Shown: positions 26,360 through 37,535 of the stretch, in pieces
Layout of the letters: every line of letters begins with the position of its first letter
Position numbering within the stretch: position 1 is the stretch's first letter
Assembly (NCBI RefSeq): GCF_000264995.1
Contig: NW_006767433.1
Coordinates: 1,272,876-1,336,875, forward strand
DNA length: 64,000 bases
Source of the DNA: Punctularia strigosozonata HHB-11173 SS5
Lineage: Eukaryota; Basidiomycota; Agaricomycetes; Corticiales; Punctulariaceae
Direction of reading: 5' to 3'
Program-made: the position numbers and the translations under genes
The notes under the pieces: model-generated
Database searches by the model: none
What the model was told of the DNA's origin: nothing
Seen by the model: only the letters and a program-made list of their open reading frames with translations

Positions 26360-27889
26360 ATGGTTTCTACCTTTCCTGGCCTTGATACGAGCCTGGGCGC
26401 TCTGTTCGTTGGCTCGTTTTTCACAACCGCGCTGTGGGGTGCGGGAGTCATTCAGACATTCATTTACTACGCGCACTATCGGGGGGATCACATCCTGCAG
26501 AAGGCTTTCGTGAGTTTCCGGCCAAGAATTCCGTGGTCTGCGCCTGATGTGATGACATGTGCCAAGGTCGCGCTACTGTTTCTTTCTGACACGGTTATTT
26601 TGCTATTCACGGGACACGCATTGTACCATTACCTGGTCAGCCACTTCGGAGATGATCTGGCGCTCTTGGAAATTGTATGGTACGTACGAGCACACCCTGG
26701 TCTTGAACCTTATCTCATAGATGACAATCGTACAGGAGCGTCAAGGCTCAGATTATCATGACATGCACTGTGGTGCCGTCGGTTCAAACTCTATACGCTT
26801 ATAGATTAGTGAGAGGTGCGCATGTCTAAAACAGCGATGACAATTATCGATGCTGTTGTTAATTTTTCAACAGTCGCCGAATCGCAGCGTCTTCTCCCTA
26901 TTATCGTTGTGAGCCATGGACAGATATTGGCAAATTATTGGCGACTGAAGCATTTACGGGTAGATAATTATGGTTATCGTGGGATGGGGTACGCGAGTCA
27001 ACGTTCTTTTGCAATTAAGAAAGCCTTCGCTTACACCTTTCGTTATCCGTTCAAACTAGCTCTTTCGCTAAGTGGGCCTTGTTTTGCTTTGAGTGTATGC
27101 TTACCTACACATGACCTGATTCACAGTCACTGCAACAAAATTGTAAGGAGCAGTCATGTCTTGTACATTCATGGAGCATGCAGTAGTTCTCACCCAGCAT
27201 GATTATAGGGTTCTCTCTGAGACATGGAATTTCCCTCGTGTGAGCACTAACAGCGCATATGTTGTTAAGATGTTTCACTAACCTTACACCATGCATGTCT
27301 TATTCATATAGCACATCGCGATCGCAGATTTCACTCAAGAAGTTATCATAGACGTCACGATATCCGCTTCAATAACCTATCACCTGCGTCGGCGGCGCCC
27401 TGGATTCAATAGGTACGCGATCCTTTTACGCGATCTTTCAGCATGATCTGACTGAGCTATACGCACTACTGATAACATCTCCCCAGCAATTCATCTATTG
27501 TCAATATGCTGTTATTATGGGTGGTCGGCACGGGTGCATTGACGACGTGAGTCATGCTCCACGTCCACTACGATTCGAGCGCTAAAATCACATTTAACCA
27601 GTATTTGCGCATGTCTGATGCTGATAACCGTATGTGTTCTCGCCTCTGCATATATTGCGTGCTACATTGAAATTTGCATTCAGTGTGTCACCATGCCACA
27701 AAATCTCATCTTCCTCGCGTTCGAGCCGCTGCTCACCAAGTTATACGTGAACAGCGTTCTCGCCATGTGCGTGTCCTCTCGTCGCGTGATCAGAGCGTGC
27801 CGCTTGAATATGACATACCCTATGTTTGCAGGTTAAACGTGCGGCAAGGGCTACGAGAGAAAAGTGGCTTGGTGGTACCTGCTGTCTGA
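26360..27889 (+). CDS. DUF6534-type seven-helix membrane protein, possibly damaged
   Basis: Agaricomycete genomes carry many multi-pass membrane proteins with a C-terminal DUF6534 domain, of unknown function. Here exon 1 (from 26360) encodes LGALFVGSFFTTALWGAGVI with QTFIYYAHYRGD, typical of the family's first helices, then ALYHYLVSHFGDD. The next exon adds QIIMTCTVVPSVQTLYAYR. Late exons encode DVTISASITYHLRRRRPGFN, SSIVNMLLLWVVGTGALTTI and, at the end, LIFLAFEPLLTKLYVNSVLA followed by LNVRQGLRE, the family signature. Between about 26930 and 27330 I cannot find the expected helix-encoding exon. The sequence there is more AT-rich and splice sites are unclear. The gene could be a pseudogene, carry an insertion, or have exons I failed to see. 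Confidence 0.65.
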
Positions 27890-28577
27890 AGCTACATATA
27901 TTCAGCAATCGGGGTCCGAGATGAGACTGCTCGAACTGAAATGCATGTGTTTTTGATAGAGGAGTGTATTAGCTGTATACCTTGTATATGTATGTGTAGA
28001 TACACGCGCCCCAGTGCGTCGGCCCCGCGCCCACTGGAACCGTGAAACTTCGGGGTATGTGGGCCGTTCCTGTTTAGGGACCTACGCATGTAATCCACCA
28101 CCACCACCACCACCACTTGTGATGCAATGGCAATGCTCCACGCCATTCAGCGCGTATGAAATGCTTGCTTGTTTGGTTCACCATGCGTCGATTCACAAAT
28201 CGTCTATATCCATCAAGTTGGTATATACCGCGAAGTACAAAAGAAACGTGCCATAGGACACTATAACGATATTTCCCTAAAGGACTACAATATAACGAAA
28301 AAGAGGAAACAAAGGAATACACCCGGCGGGAGTCCTGACGACGCCCGATTAGCAGATATCTAAGTAGACGCGGAGGAGATCCAAAGACAGGCAGGAAGGG
28401 GAGCGGACGAGAAGAGGGGGAGTGGGTGTGAAGGGTGTGTCCGAAGCATATACAGCATATCATACGCAAGCGGCAGCAGGATCGCCGTTACGGGTCGTGC
28501 ATGAACCATAGTCAGTAGTAATGGATATATATCGCGTGTTTGGTGATGTTGTTCATGTCCGGGCACGGTCGGGGGTC
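27890..28577. other. convergent intergenic with CCA microsatellite
   Basis: About 690 bp between two genes whose 3' ends face each other. It holds a (CCA)n run at about 28095-28116 and AT-rich sequence near 28200-28320, likely 3' UTRs. No gene is visible. Confidence 0.5.
28095..28116. repeat. (CCA)n trinucleotide microsatellite
   Basis: About seven consecutive CCA units in non-coding sequence. Confidence 0.85.
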
Positions 28578-31500
28578 TCATGACCAGTCGATCGAGAGTC
28601 CACCGGGGACGGGACCGGCCAGACCGATGCCGCGGTCGGCCTCGCGCTTGAGCCACTTGAGTGCGCGGGCGTCGTCGCGGAGGTAGGGCTCGAGCAGCTC
28701 GTAGCAGCGGCGGTTGTGGTCCTGGGTACAGCTGTGAGCGACATGCAAAAGTCACAGCGAAGAAAGGGATAATCACCTTGAGCCACTGCTTTTCTTCCTT
28801 CGTGAGCATTTTGTCGTTGACCATCCTGGTCTGGATAGGGACGCATGTGAGACGCTCGAAGCCGAGCCATGTGCCGGGGTTAAACTCCCGCTTGGTCTTC
28901 ATGCGTCTCACGACCAACGCGGACTCGATGCGCATGCCCCAGTGGCCGGCGTTGTCTGCGGAGTCCGATGAGTACGCGCGGAGCCGAAGGGATGCGGACA
29001 TTAACTTACAGAAGCCGGGTTCGTTGGTGATGACGTGGCCGGGGACGAGAGCGACGTCCGAGGAGAACCCGTGAGGTCCCTCGTGAACATTCAGGAATGA
29101 GCCGAACCCGTGTCCGGTGCCATGCTGTAAGCGACAGGGTCAGAGCGCGTCCCGTTGACGATAATCGGATTGCCTTACCAGATAGTTCAAGCCATCCTTC
29201 CATAACGCCCTGCGAGCCAGGACGTCGAGAGCAGCACCAGAGGTACCTTCGGGGAAAATCGCGCTGTCGATCGCGATCTGCAGGTGAACAGCAGGCTGTC
29301 AGATAGACGCGTGGAAAAGCAACGTGATTGTACGTACATGACCCTGCAGCACACGTGTGTACGCCTCGCACTGCTCGACGGTAGGGCGACCGAAGTGCAA
29401 TGTGCGAGTGGTGTCGCAGGTTCCGTCCCGGTACTGCCCCCCGGAGTCGCTGCGGAAACGTCATGAGCATACTATCACTAACGAAATGAAAACGTAGGTG
29501 GAGATCTACGTACTTGAGGTAAGGCGTCACGTTATCGATCATCCGAGCGGTTTGCTTGGTGGGAGAATAATGAGGTAACGCTACAAGAAACAAGTCAGCG
29601 ACCGTCCCGAATTGGGGTATACTTGGCATGGACTGAACGTACCGGCATTCGGTCCGGCCGCAGAGATGTTCTCGTAGGCCAATCCCATGAAGTTCTTGTT
29701 ATGCCTGCGGTATTCCGTCAGGCGGTAACCAGCCTCGTATTCGGTGATGCTATATCCCGAGTTGATCTTGTGCTCGAGCCATGCCATCCACTTGACCTAT
29801 ATGAACGTTGTCAGTGGAGCTGATCGATAGCTGCAGATGAGCGGCGATAACATACGAAGGACGCTCCATCGCGGAGGTACGCGCGGCGCATACCTTCGAT
29901 CTCCGTCTCGTTCTTCACGGCTTTCATCTCATCCACCTTCGGTGGAGCGACCGTGTACCGGAAGTGGGTGAGCATAAGGGAAATCGCATAGGATGTCGTA
30001 GGCGTGATCAACACCTTGAAAGAAAATCACGTCAATAAACAAGATTGGCGGCTTGCTCCAGAGTTACTCACCTTGCCTTCGCCCATTTCTCGGCGGCGAA
30101 GGAACGTCCAAAGATCATTGTACTCTCTCCTGGAGACGCCGATGCTCTTGAGGTACTCATCGATGTCCTCATTGACCTTCTGCGGCTCGAGAAAGAGGAT
30201 CGCATCGGTCAGGCCGACGTAAAGATATGCCTGAAAGACCGGATTGTAGGGCACATCGTTGCCACGAAGGTTCAGGAGGTAAGCTGCGGCCACCGAATGT
30301 CAGCCCGATGTTGTCGGCGGACGAGGCGACAGAAATAACGTACCGATGCATGGCAGCGAAGTGATGAGCGTGCCGATGTGCTTCTGCTGCTGGGTTGGCG
30401 CCGCTTTCGAGTAAGAAGGCACGGCCGGCGGCTGCGCCTTGATCCACGCGCGCAGCTCGGCCAATTTGTCAGTCGCCTCCCGGCCCGTAAACTCAATGTC
30501 TTGGACGTAGACCGGCTCTTTGGAACGCGAGGGCTTGTCTTTCCAGACGAGGTCGACGAGATTTTGCGGCGGGTAGACGAGCTTCGAGTTCTTGCGGGAG
30601 AGCAATGTGTTGAGATGCGTCGCTTTCTCGTGTGACAGCATGCGGGCGTCTATGCCGATTCGCGAATCCCTTGCACGGTCCTAGGGAGGCGCATATATTC
30701 AATATCACCGGTCAATTGGGCCAAGGGCGGGGATGGACATACCACAATCCAGTCGACCCAGTCCTTGGGTCCATCGGGCGCTCCAGCTGGTATCAAGATC
30801 CAGTTGGAGTCTAGCTGCACCTGGGCCTGAAGCCAATAGCGCGAGTCGGTGATCAGGTAGGCGTTTGATCGCGAGACCACAGCCTGTCCGGCCGAGCCAG
30901 TGAACCTGTGCATAACTATAAAAATTTTCACGCCGCCGTGAATGGCGAACGCAACTCACCCTGAGACCCATTCGCGTCGTCTATCGCTGAGAGCGACATA
31001 TTCTGACCCATGAGCGTCTTCGCTGGGTACAACACTGAAAGACACGTCAGGATTACCCACGGCAAGATAGACGGATGACACTCACTAGTAATCCAAGTTA
31101 TCCTTCTCCATCTGTTTCCTCAATTCTTCCAGTCTACCGCTGGTATCCGGCTTCTCGCGGATAGACTCTCCATCGTTGATCTTTCGTTCGAGGGCAGAGC
31201 CGACCAGAGTGCTGCTCGAGTCGGTTTGCCAAAACCCGGGACGCTTGCTGCTAGACTTGGATGACGTCCGGGTGGGCATCGAGGGACGACTGTCGGATGT
31301 CTTTCTGCTGGATTTGGAGGACGTCCGGGACGGGGCATCGGGTCGCTGGGATCCACTGGATCCCCCGGAGCGCTGCGAGGCCGTCCTCTCCAAAGACCCG
31401 CGCTCGCTGTACTCCGGCTCCATCTGCACAGCCCTGTTCCTGTTGAGCCCGAAGCCTCCCCAGGAGCGCTTCGAGTCGGAACGTTTGACCTCGACAGCCT

Positions 31501-31741
31501 GGTTCAAAGAGGGCACGTTGTATGACTCGGTGTCGCTCGAGAAAGTGAGCTTCTCGACGTCGGAGGTGAGAGTGGCGGTGGGGGAGAAAGAGCCCTCCCT
31601 CTCGTGCTGGGCGATGCGACGAGAGGCATTGCGGCTCAGGACGGCGCGCGAAAGATCCTTCTCGGAGTTTTGGCCCTTCGAGCTCTTGCGGGTGAAGGGG
31701 AAGCAGAGCGGCGGTGGTGGCGGGGGCGGCGGGGGAGCCAT
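28578..31741 (-). CDS. Xaa-Pro aminopeptidase P (M24B metallopeptidase)
   Basis: Aminopeptidase P removes an N-terminal residue that precedes proline, using two metal ions. The catalytic part matches the three-domain XPNPEP1 type. [20 protein letters not shown] opens domain I, and [20 protein letters not shown] follows. Domain II includes [12 protein letters not shown]. The pita-bread catalytic domain shows the metal ligands: two Asp in [17 protein letters not shown], His in [17 protein letters not shown], Glu in ITNEPGF and Glu in RIESALVV. It ends [12 protein letters not shown] at the TGA (28578-28580). The first exon adds about 210 residues of low-complexity, Ser- and Arg-rich sequence beginning [16 protein letters not shown], not part of the usual family. 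A Met at the end of this exon ([15 protein letters not shown]) could start a conventional cytosolic form. Confidence 0.9.
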
Positions 31742-32891
31742 TGCAATATGAGGCGGGGGGGAGGGGGACCGTACGGTCCGCTCAGGCGGCGGGTATCGTC
31801 GTGGTAAGTTGCAGAAGACAAAGTCCGGAGGAGCGTACGTATATCTGGCCGGGATGGGGATGAGCGTGGTAGCGCAAGCTGACCCAGTCGCTTAGTCAGC
31901 GGCTCCCAGCCTCAAATCAGCGCCTCGTGCCCGGCCGCTCAGCCCGACTTGCCATCTTCGGGAGGTTTCTGGGCTCTGCTCACCAGCCTCCGCGCGTCTC
32001 CTGGCCGGGATCCCTTCGCGGGGCGTCCTCCGCATTTCCAGAACTCATGTAAGAAGGGCGCTCCAAAGGTCAACATTTAATTATCGGAAGCGCAGCAGCA
32101 GCAATCTTCAGGGTCCGCGTTCCCGGTCTTCTCATGCCTATCTCGCCACACCGACATACAAAGATGACGCCCAAAACATGCGCTTTGGCGTTCCTGATCA
32201 CATTGTTGGAGTTAGGGCATCATGTCAGTGCATCCCCACCTTTGAGATGCGGTGGCTAAGCACGACTGCACCCGGAGTGCGCGCTGAGGTCATCCGGTAG
32301 ATCCTGGAACAGGCTGGTGAACCAAGGATGGTCCGGGATACATCGAGGAACTGACCCGTGACGCCGCTCTGGACCGAGATCCGGTCGAAGACGCAGCATC
32401 CTGTACATTCGCCAGAGCGTGGGAGGGCGGTAGTCTGACAATGCCCCCAAGCGTGCCGCTCAGACCTCGAATCCGTACGAGCTTCACGCGAATTATTCTT
32501 ATCGTGAGGATGGACCACCGCTCGCCCGGGAAGATGCTGGGTGCCCGAGAAGTGCCACGAAGGTCATGGGTTACACGTCCGTCGGAGGACATCGTCCGTG
32601 GATCACTCGACAACCCTGAAGCGACTCGATATCACCCAGGACCGCGGGTTGATCTTCTAGGTGGACGATCTGCGAGGCCAATCGCAAACGTGCTGCGCTC
32701 GACCAGGCCTGTTCAAGCGCTATCTCGGCCGCCATGGTGGTACATGAGCCATCGATGAGCCTGAGATACCATTACGGAAGGCCGTCGAGGCATCTGCGGT
32801 GTTTTTATCAAACCTAGTTTGGGCACGCAGAAGACGGACATGCAAAGGAGCTTAGCTTCTTCAGGTCCGGGGACTCTCATAACATACGCTG

Positions 32892-32904
32892 CCCCCCCCC
32901 CCCC
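32892..32904. repeat. 13-base poly-C tract
   Basis: Uninterrupted run of 13 C in the gene-poor gap. It is one of three such G/C runs in the window. Confidence 0.9.
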
Positions 32905-33924
32905 AATGAATGTATAACCTTGGCTTCGCTTCCAAAACATAGGCCGCCTTCGTCGACGCCGGCTGACCTGCTCCGAAGGTCATAGAATGTGCCCTAGGCG
33001 CGCCATGGCACGCCACCCCTTTCTTTGTCCAACGCCCGAGAAGGGGTAGGGCGGAATTTCCCGCTGATATGATGGGCGTGTTTGCAGTGTCCTGGCCGGC
33101 CTTGCGTGCTGCGTTCCCTAAAGAACGGTCAGAAGTCCTATCAGGAGCGGAAAGATCCACTCTCGGTCGAACGCGAACACGCCGCCATGCATGAAGATAG
33201 GGTTCCCCGGTGTCTACTGGCTGCGGATATTTACCACACCGATGGCGCGCGGACCATCCGTTCGACATGAATTTGACGCACGAAGGCGGGTCGCATTGAA
33301 ACAGCTGTTTGATCGTACTGCAGATGCAATACAGAAAGAATACAATTGCCTGGTGCCCACCACGCGCTCAGTTACAACCGCCCATCGGAATACCAGTAGT
33401 GAACGCACATTTTTACACAAGTCCGTCCGCGCGATACTTCTTGCACGCATTTTTGTCTCTTCGAGAAAGTCAACATGGTCGCTGGCGACGGTCCAGACGA
33501 TGCCCGAAGACCATCGCGAGGGTGCTTCACAACACGATGTACAATCTCTCACCGTTGTGGAATCCATGTCCCATCGGCATGTCTATCGCCATGCCAGTCC
33601 CGAACAGGTGCAGCAACTTAGTCGGAAATATCACCGCCAGGCATGCGCTTGTGCATCTGGTTTGTCCATGAGTGATTGCCGTCGAAACAGGTCAGTCTAA
33701 TGGTCACGCCACAGCCGCCGCCGATCTACCACTGGAATATGAAACTTCTTGCCGGGCTGTATGGGACGACCTGGTCATATAAAGCAAGCAGAAGCAGCGC
33801 TAATCCCGCACAGAGCGCGCCCACTCGTATCTCTGCGAGGTTTCATAGACCGCCAGAAGGTGCCATCTTCGCCCTCGCCGAGGCACAATGGACGAAGCGG
33901 CCGCTCCTGGTATCCGGCGGGACA

Positions 33925-34035
33925 GCCTTCGTGCGACATAGTCTAAACTCGGGCTTCCCCCGCGCCGCTCATATGCGCCGGCGATTGCGGACATTCTTTC
34001 CGCAATATAGTCTAAAAATCGGGCATCCCCGCGGC
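33925..34035. repeat. imperfect direct repeat, 69-nt spacing
   Basis: ATAGTCTAAACTCGGGCTTC (from 33938) recurs as ATAGTCTAAAAATCGGGCAT (from 34007), with similarity extending a few bases each side (TCCCC-GCG after both). The spacing of 69 nt is a multiple of three, but no long open frame of known type covers it. Confidence 0.55.
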
Positions 34036-34389
34036 AGTCCGACGCACCGCTTGTGGCGGCGGTATGCATGGCTGGCGGGCACGACGTCCCTGTCCGCTAT
34101 CGACTGGGGCAATGGATGTCGTGCCGACGGCCCACGTACAAATTCGATGTTGACAGGGCGGGCAACGTGCACACCCTCGGCGGCGCATAGCGAGGTACGG
34201 AATCACGGGTCGCGCCAGCACCTGGTCCATCACGAGCAATAGATCGAGTTCATAGGACGATAGATTGAACATCGCACCCAAGTTCTCTGTGTCAAGTACA
34301 CGCCGTGCGTCGTACCGGACCATATGGCGCCGGCTCCATTCCGCGGCACCCCGGAACGGACGATTGCACGCCCCGTACGGGCATGTGTA

Positions 34390-35485
34390 TCATGAAGCAG
34401 CCTCGCCCGTGTTTTGTGTCGTCGGCGCCGTTTTCCGCCGCCGCTTTCTCTTTCTCCCCTCGCCCTCTGTCTCCCTGCTCGGAACGTCGTCGCGATGATC
34501 CCCGTCCTCCGCATGTTTTCGTTTCTCTCCCACATGTCGTTCTTCATGCGCGGTTTTCGGTTTCGTCGCTTTAGCATTCGCACCCTCGCCCTCTATCTTC
34601 GCCTTCTTCTTCTTCACGCTGAGCGGGTTCGGGCCCTTGGGCCCCTTGCGCTTCTTGCGAGGCGGGCCTTCCGGGGCTGGCTCTAGCTTGGAAGTCGAAG
34701 CGACCTTTGCCAGCTCCGGCTCGGCTGCGTGCAATGTCTGTTCTTCATTCTGCGATAGGCAACAGGAACACGTTCGTCAGTAGACTGGGTCCGGCCTAAT
34801 GTCGGCGAGAGGAGCAGCGCACCGCTTGTTTGACTTCAAGCGTCGCGTCGCTCGGAGGCTCGAGGATCATCACCGATCGATTGATATGCACGATGGGGAC
34901 GCCCGGGACGGCGCGCAGCCGTGCACGGAGGGGCTGGGACTGCGTCGCGATGACGTAGCGGTGCTTGTTTGTGTCGCCTGCGCTGAAGATGAGGTGCAAG
35001 GACACCCGATGTAGAAGTGATCGCGCTTACCGACGACGCTGGCGAGGCACTCGTCGCCGGGGATGGCTTCGCGGTGATTGCACTTTCTCCGCTCGAAAGA
35101 CTTGGCCAGGTCCACGGCGGGTTGTTGGGACTTCCCTTGGAGATAGAGTTCGTGTATGCAGCATTGCGTGATCACTGCAAACGAGCTTCATTGTCAGAGT
35201 GCTCCACTCAGCCAACTTTTTTTTAAAAAAAGGGTGGACCGAACCGAGACTCACTCAGCTTCACCGTGCCTTGTAGCACAACACTGAGCTGCTTCGGGAC
35301 ATCGGTATTGAGGCTTAGAGCAGTCTTGCAGAATTCGGAGTCCACTGTCTCATTCCATGAGATGACCATTCGCGAGATGTACGTTGGCGTTACTTGCCTA
35401 GCACTTGGTACGGTTGACGGAAGCCGAATACCAAATGATAGGTATGCATGAGCTTCCGATATGTCTTTGCTCGTTTTTGTCGCAT
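34390..35485 (-). CDS. utp23: rRNA-processing protein Utp23
   Basis: Utp23 is a PIN-domain-fold protein of the small-subunit processome that acts in early 18S rRNA maturation in the nucleolus. Exon 1 (35485-35398) encodes MRQKRAKTYRKLMHTYHLVF and GFRQPYQVL, a near-perfect match to the family N-terminus. It is joined by a 53-nt intron (35397-35345) with a GC donor (GCAAGT) and CAG acceptor to VDSEFCKTALSLNTDVPKQL. Later exons give MITQCCIHELYLQGKSQQPA, ERRKCNHREAIPGDECLASV with the CCHC-like zinc-binding Cys and His residues, then TNKHRYVIATQSQPLRARLR and VPIVHINRSVMILEPPS. The C-terminus is lysine/arginine rich (PPRKKRKGPKGPNPLSVKKK), a likely nucleolar signal. The stop is at 34390-34392. Confidence 0.9.
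35345..35397 (-). other. GC-AG intron in utp23
   Basis: The donor reads G|GCAAGT and the acceptor ACAG|TGG. Removing 53 nt restores the expected family sequence across the junction (PYQVL then VDSEF). No GT donor nearby gives that frame. Confidence 0.85.
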
Positions 35486-35921
35486 TTCTATAACCCTTCC
35501 CGCGCCTATTCACCAAAAAGCAGAGGTATCACTCGAGTGAGCTGGGCACGGTAGTTGAAGGACTTCGCAAGGGCTACTGACAGTTACCTGAGGATTTCAG
35601 GTTCAGGAGGATAGGCCACGTGGTGTATTCAATGTATCGGTGCCCAAGTTCAAGTTGGGAGTATTCATATGGTCCGCGCACTTCGTTCTGTATACTCTTC
35701 GACGTCCAGCTATATCAACTTCAACGAGGTGTTGACAGCAATACTAGACATCACGCTGCTCGGAATGACTTGGTACTACACGACTTTGCCAAAGAAATGG
35801 TTCTACGCCGAACAACGTATACGAAAGCAGCTTCCGGATACTTGTCCTGCGATTTATGAAATCCGCAACTCGCGATGAACCATGGAACAGCTAATGTTAT
35901 GATGCCCATTGTTGTGATAGT
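35486..35921. other. intergenic between utp23 and F-box-like gene
   Basis: About 440 bp with utp23 promoter sequence and the F-box-like gene's 3' UTR. Short plus-strand open frames (35620-35878) show no family resemblance. Confidence 0.5.
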
Positions 35922-37535
35922 TTACATGGCTCGCAACTGGTCATGTACTTCGGGAGATTGAACGATCACATGGTCGTGACCGGCAATATGGCAATGTAGC
36001 TGCAAATGTCGAGGATCTAGAAAAGTGTCGTCTCCGAAAATGAGCTTCAGCTCCTTCGATTCCTCGCATCTAGTGGCGACGAGGAGTTCTAGTGCCGGGA
36101 CCAGAAGTTGGCTAGGTACGTCGTCGATGGTGATATAGATACGTCGCAACCTTGGGAGCAGGGGGGAAGAAGTCGCCCGCTCCTTCACAAGAAGTGGGAT
36201 TACGCTCTCGCAAGTCATGGCGTTGTCGAGCCGAAGCTCCACGGCAGCCTCGCAATGCTGAAGGACAGGTGAGAGGGCCTCTTCTGGGTCAAAGTCTTCA
36301 CGGTCCTCCACTTCGATGTTGAGCACCTCGAGGCTGCCCAGCTGTAAGGTGCGGAATACATTCAACATGGGTGCTGCGTCCCGCACTGTTAGACGAAGGG
36401 GATCCGCCGAATCCGTCAAAGAAACCGTGAAACTGCACAAGTCAGGGTAGTCGAAGTACCACAAGTATCCCACAGAGGGGCCATTGTCGTGACATGTACA
36501 GTGTCGGTGCAGGAAGGTTTTGAGCCGCCAGGAATCACTTTCATCAGGATCGAAGAAGTCGAATAACAATTGAGTGGTGGGAGGGACTGTGATATACTGC
36601 AGGGCGTAGGAGATGCGCCATCCTGCAGCGGTCATGTCCATTATTTTCAGGTGGTTCAACGTTGCGATCTGTAGAGGTGCTGCTTCCTCCCGCGCTAATG
36701 GACGGTTGACTGATCCACTTGCCTCTGCCTCCGCGTCTGCGATTTTGAGGATTTGCAGCAAAGGCATCAACGCCAGCGCATCAACCAAACATCTCCCGTT
36801 TGGTAAGATGTCGCCGGGCATACGGATCTCAAGGCTGGTCAAGCTTTGAACAACCGAGGGAGAGCACAACGTTTCCCATTCCAGTGCTACGTTGTTGATC
36901 GCAAGCCGCTGCAAGTGTGGGGCGAAACGACCCAAGAAGGTCTCCGGAAGCAGGCCTACCAAGTCTCCTGATGCTGAAAGTGAACAATCGACAAGGAGTG
37001 GGGCTCTGCGAGAGAGATACTGCGCATTCAGGAAGAAGGTTGATGGTAAAGCGTGTAGATGAAGCATCTTCGTGCGCGGCAGGTGTGCTAGAACCGCCGT
37101 TACGTCCGCCTCAGGTAATCGCAACGTTCGGTTCGACCGCAGAATCCGCGTAGTAGTGCGGAGCGTTGACTCCTTCGATCTTGCTAGGAACACCTCGGTC
37201 AGGCCCGGTGCAGCCCGTGGCACATCCGTCCATAAATTGGCGGTCTGCAAAGCACGCTCGCGCCAATCTCTGCATACGTGGCTGAAGACGTGACTCTTCG
37301 GAAACTGGCGGTCGGTATGGAGGTAAGGAGTGCAGTAGAGAAAGATCAAAGATAGAATTTCTGCGGGAAGCACGGATATTGGAGCTAGTCGGTTGCGACG
37401 TTCTCGAAGGGAGCGCACTTGTTCAAGCAACGTGTCGATTTCTTGGTCAATCCTTTGCCGAGCATCGAGGATAGAGGTATGACACCGAGCGTTATCGTTG
37501 CGCGAGTCGCAACTTGAGAGGAGATCATCCGTCAT
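35922..37535 (-). CDS. F-box-like domain protein
   Basis: A single-exon, 537-residue protein typical of the large Agaricomycete F-box-like family. An N-terminal coiled coil (DARQRIDQEIDTLLEQVRSL, RERRNRL) leads into the F-box: PISVLPAEILSLIFLYCTPY, then SHVFSHVCRDWRERALQTAN and LWTDV. The rest shows irregular leucine-rich repeat-like strands (PHLQRLAINNVALEWETLC, LRRIYITIDDVPSQLLVPAL), probably a substrate-binding surface. Such proteins usually act as SCF ubiquitin-ligase adaptors, but many family members are lineage-specific expansions without known targets. It is unusual in this window in lacking introns. It is divergent from EMC7, with 320 bp between the start codons. Confidence 0.85.
   Translation of the reverse strand: MTDDLLSSCDSRNDNARCHTSILDARQRIDQEIDTLLEQVRSLRERRNRLAPISVLPAEILSLIFLYCTPYLHTDRQFPKSHVFSHVCRDWRERALQTANLWTDVPRAAPGLTEVFLARSKESTLRTTTRILRSNRTLRLPEADVTAVLAHLPRTKMLHLHALPSTFFLNAQYLSRRAPLLVDCSLSASGDLVGLLPETFLGRFAPHLQRLAINNVALEWETLCSPSVVQSLTSLEIRMPGDILPNGRCLVDALALMPLLQILKIADAEAEASGSVNRPLAREEAAPLQIATLNHLKIMDMTAAGWRISYALQYITVPPTTQLLFDFFDPDESDSWRLKTFLHRHCTCHDNGPSVGYLWYFDYPDLCSFTVSLTDSADPLRLTVRDAAPMLNVFRTLQLGSLEVLNIEVEDREDFDPEEALSPVLQHCEAAVELRLDNAMTCESVIPLLVKERATSSPLLPRLRRIYITIDDVPSQLLVPALELLVATRCEESKELKLIFGDDTFLDPRHLQLHCHIAGHDHVIVQSPEVHDQLRAM

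Larger units (their letters stand above)
31742..34389. other. 2.6-kb gene-poor gap
   Basis: The longest stretch in the window without a recognisable gene. Open frames on both strands are short and unlike proteins. It contains a 13-base C tract at 32892-32904 and an imperfect 69-nt-spaced repeat at 33925-34035. It may be a decayed mobile element, a non-coding RNA locus or a lost gene, and nothing in it decides between these. Confidence 0.45.

Noticed and set aside
33191-34242. Series of open frames in the gene-poor gap, considered as a degenerate transposase or reverse transcriptase.
   Set aside because: No catalytic motif (DDE, YxDD) or terminal repeats could be seen.
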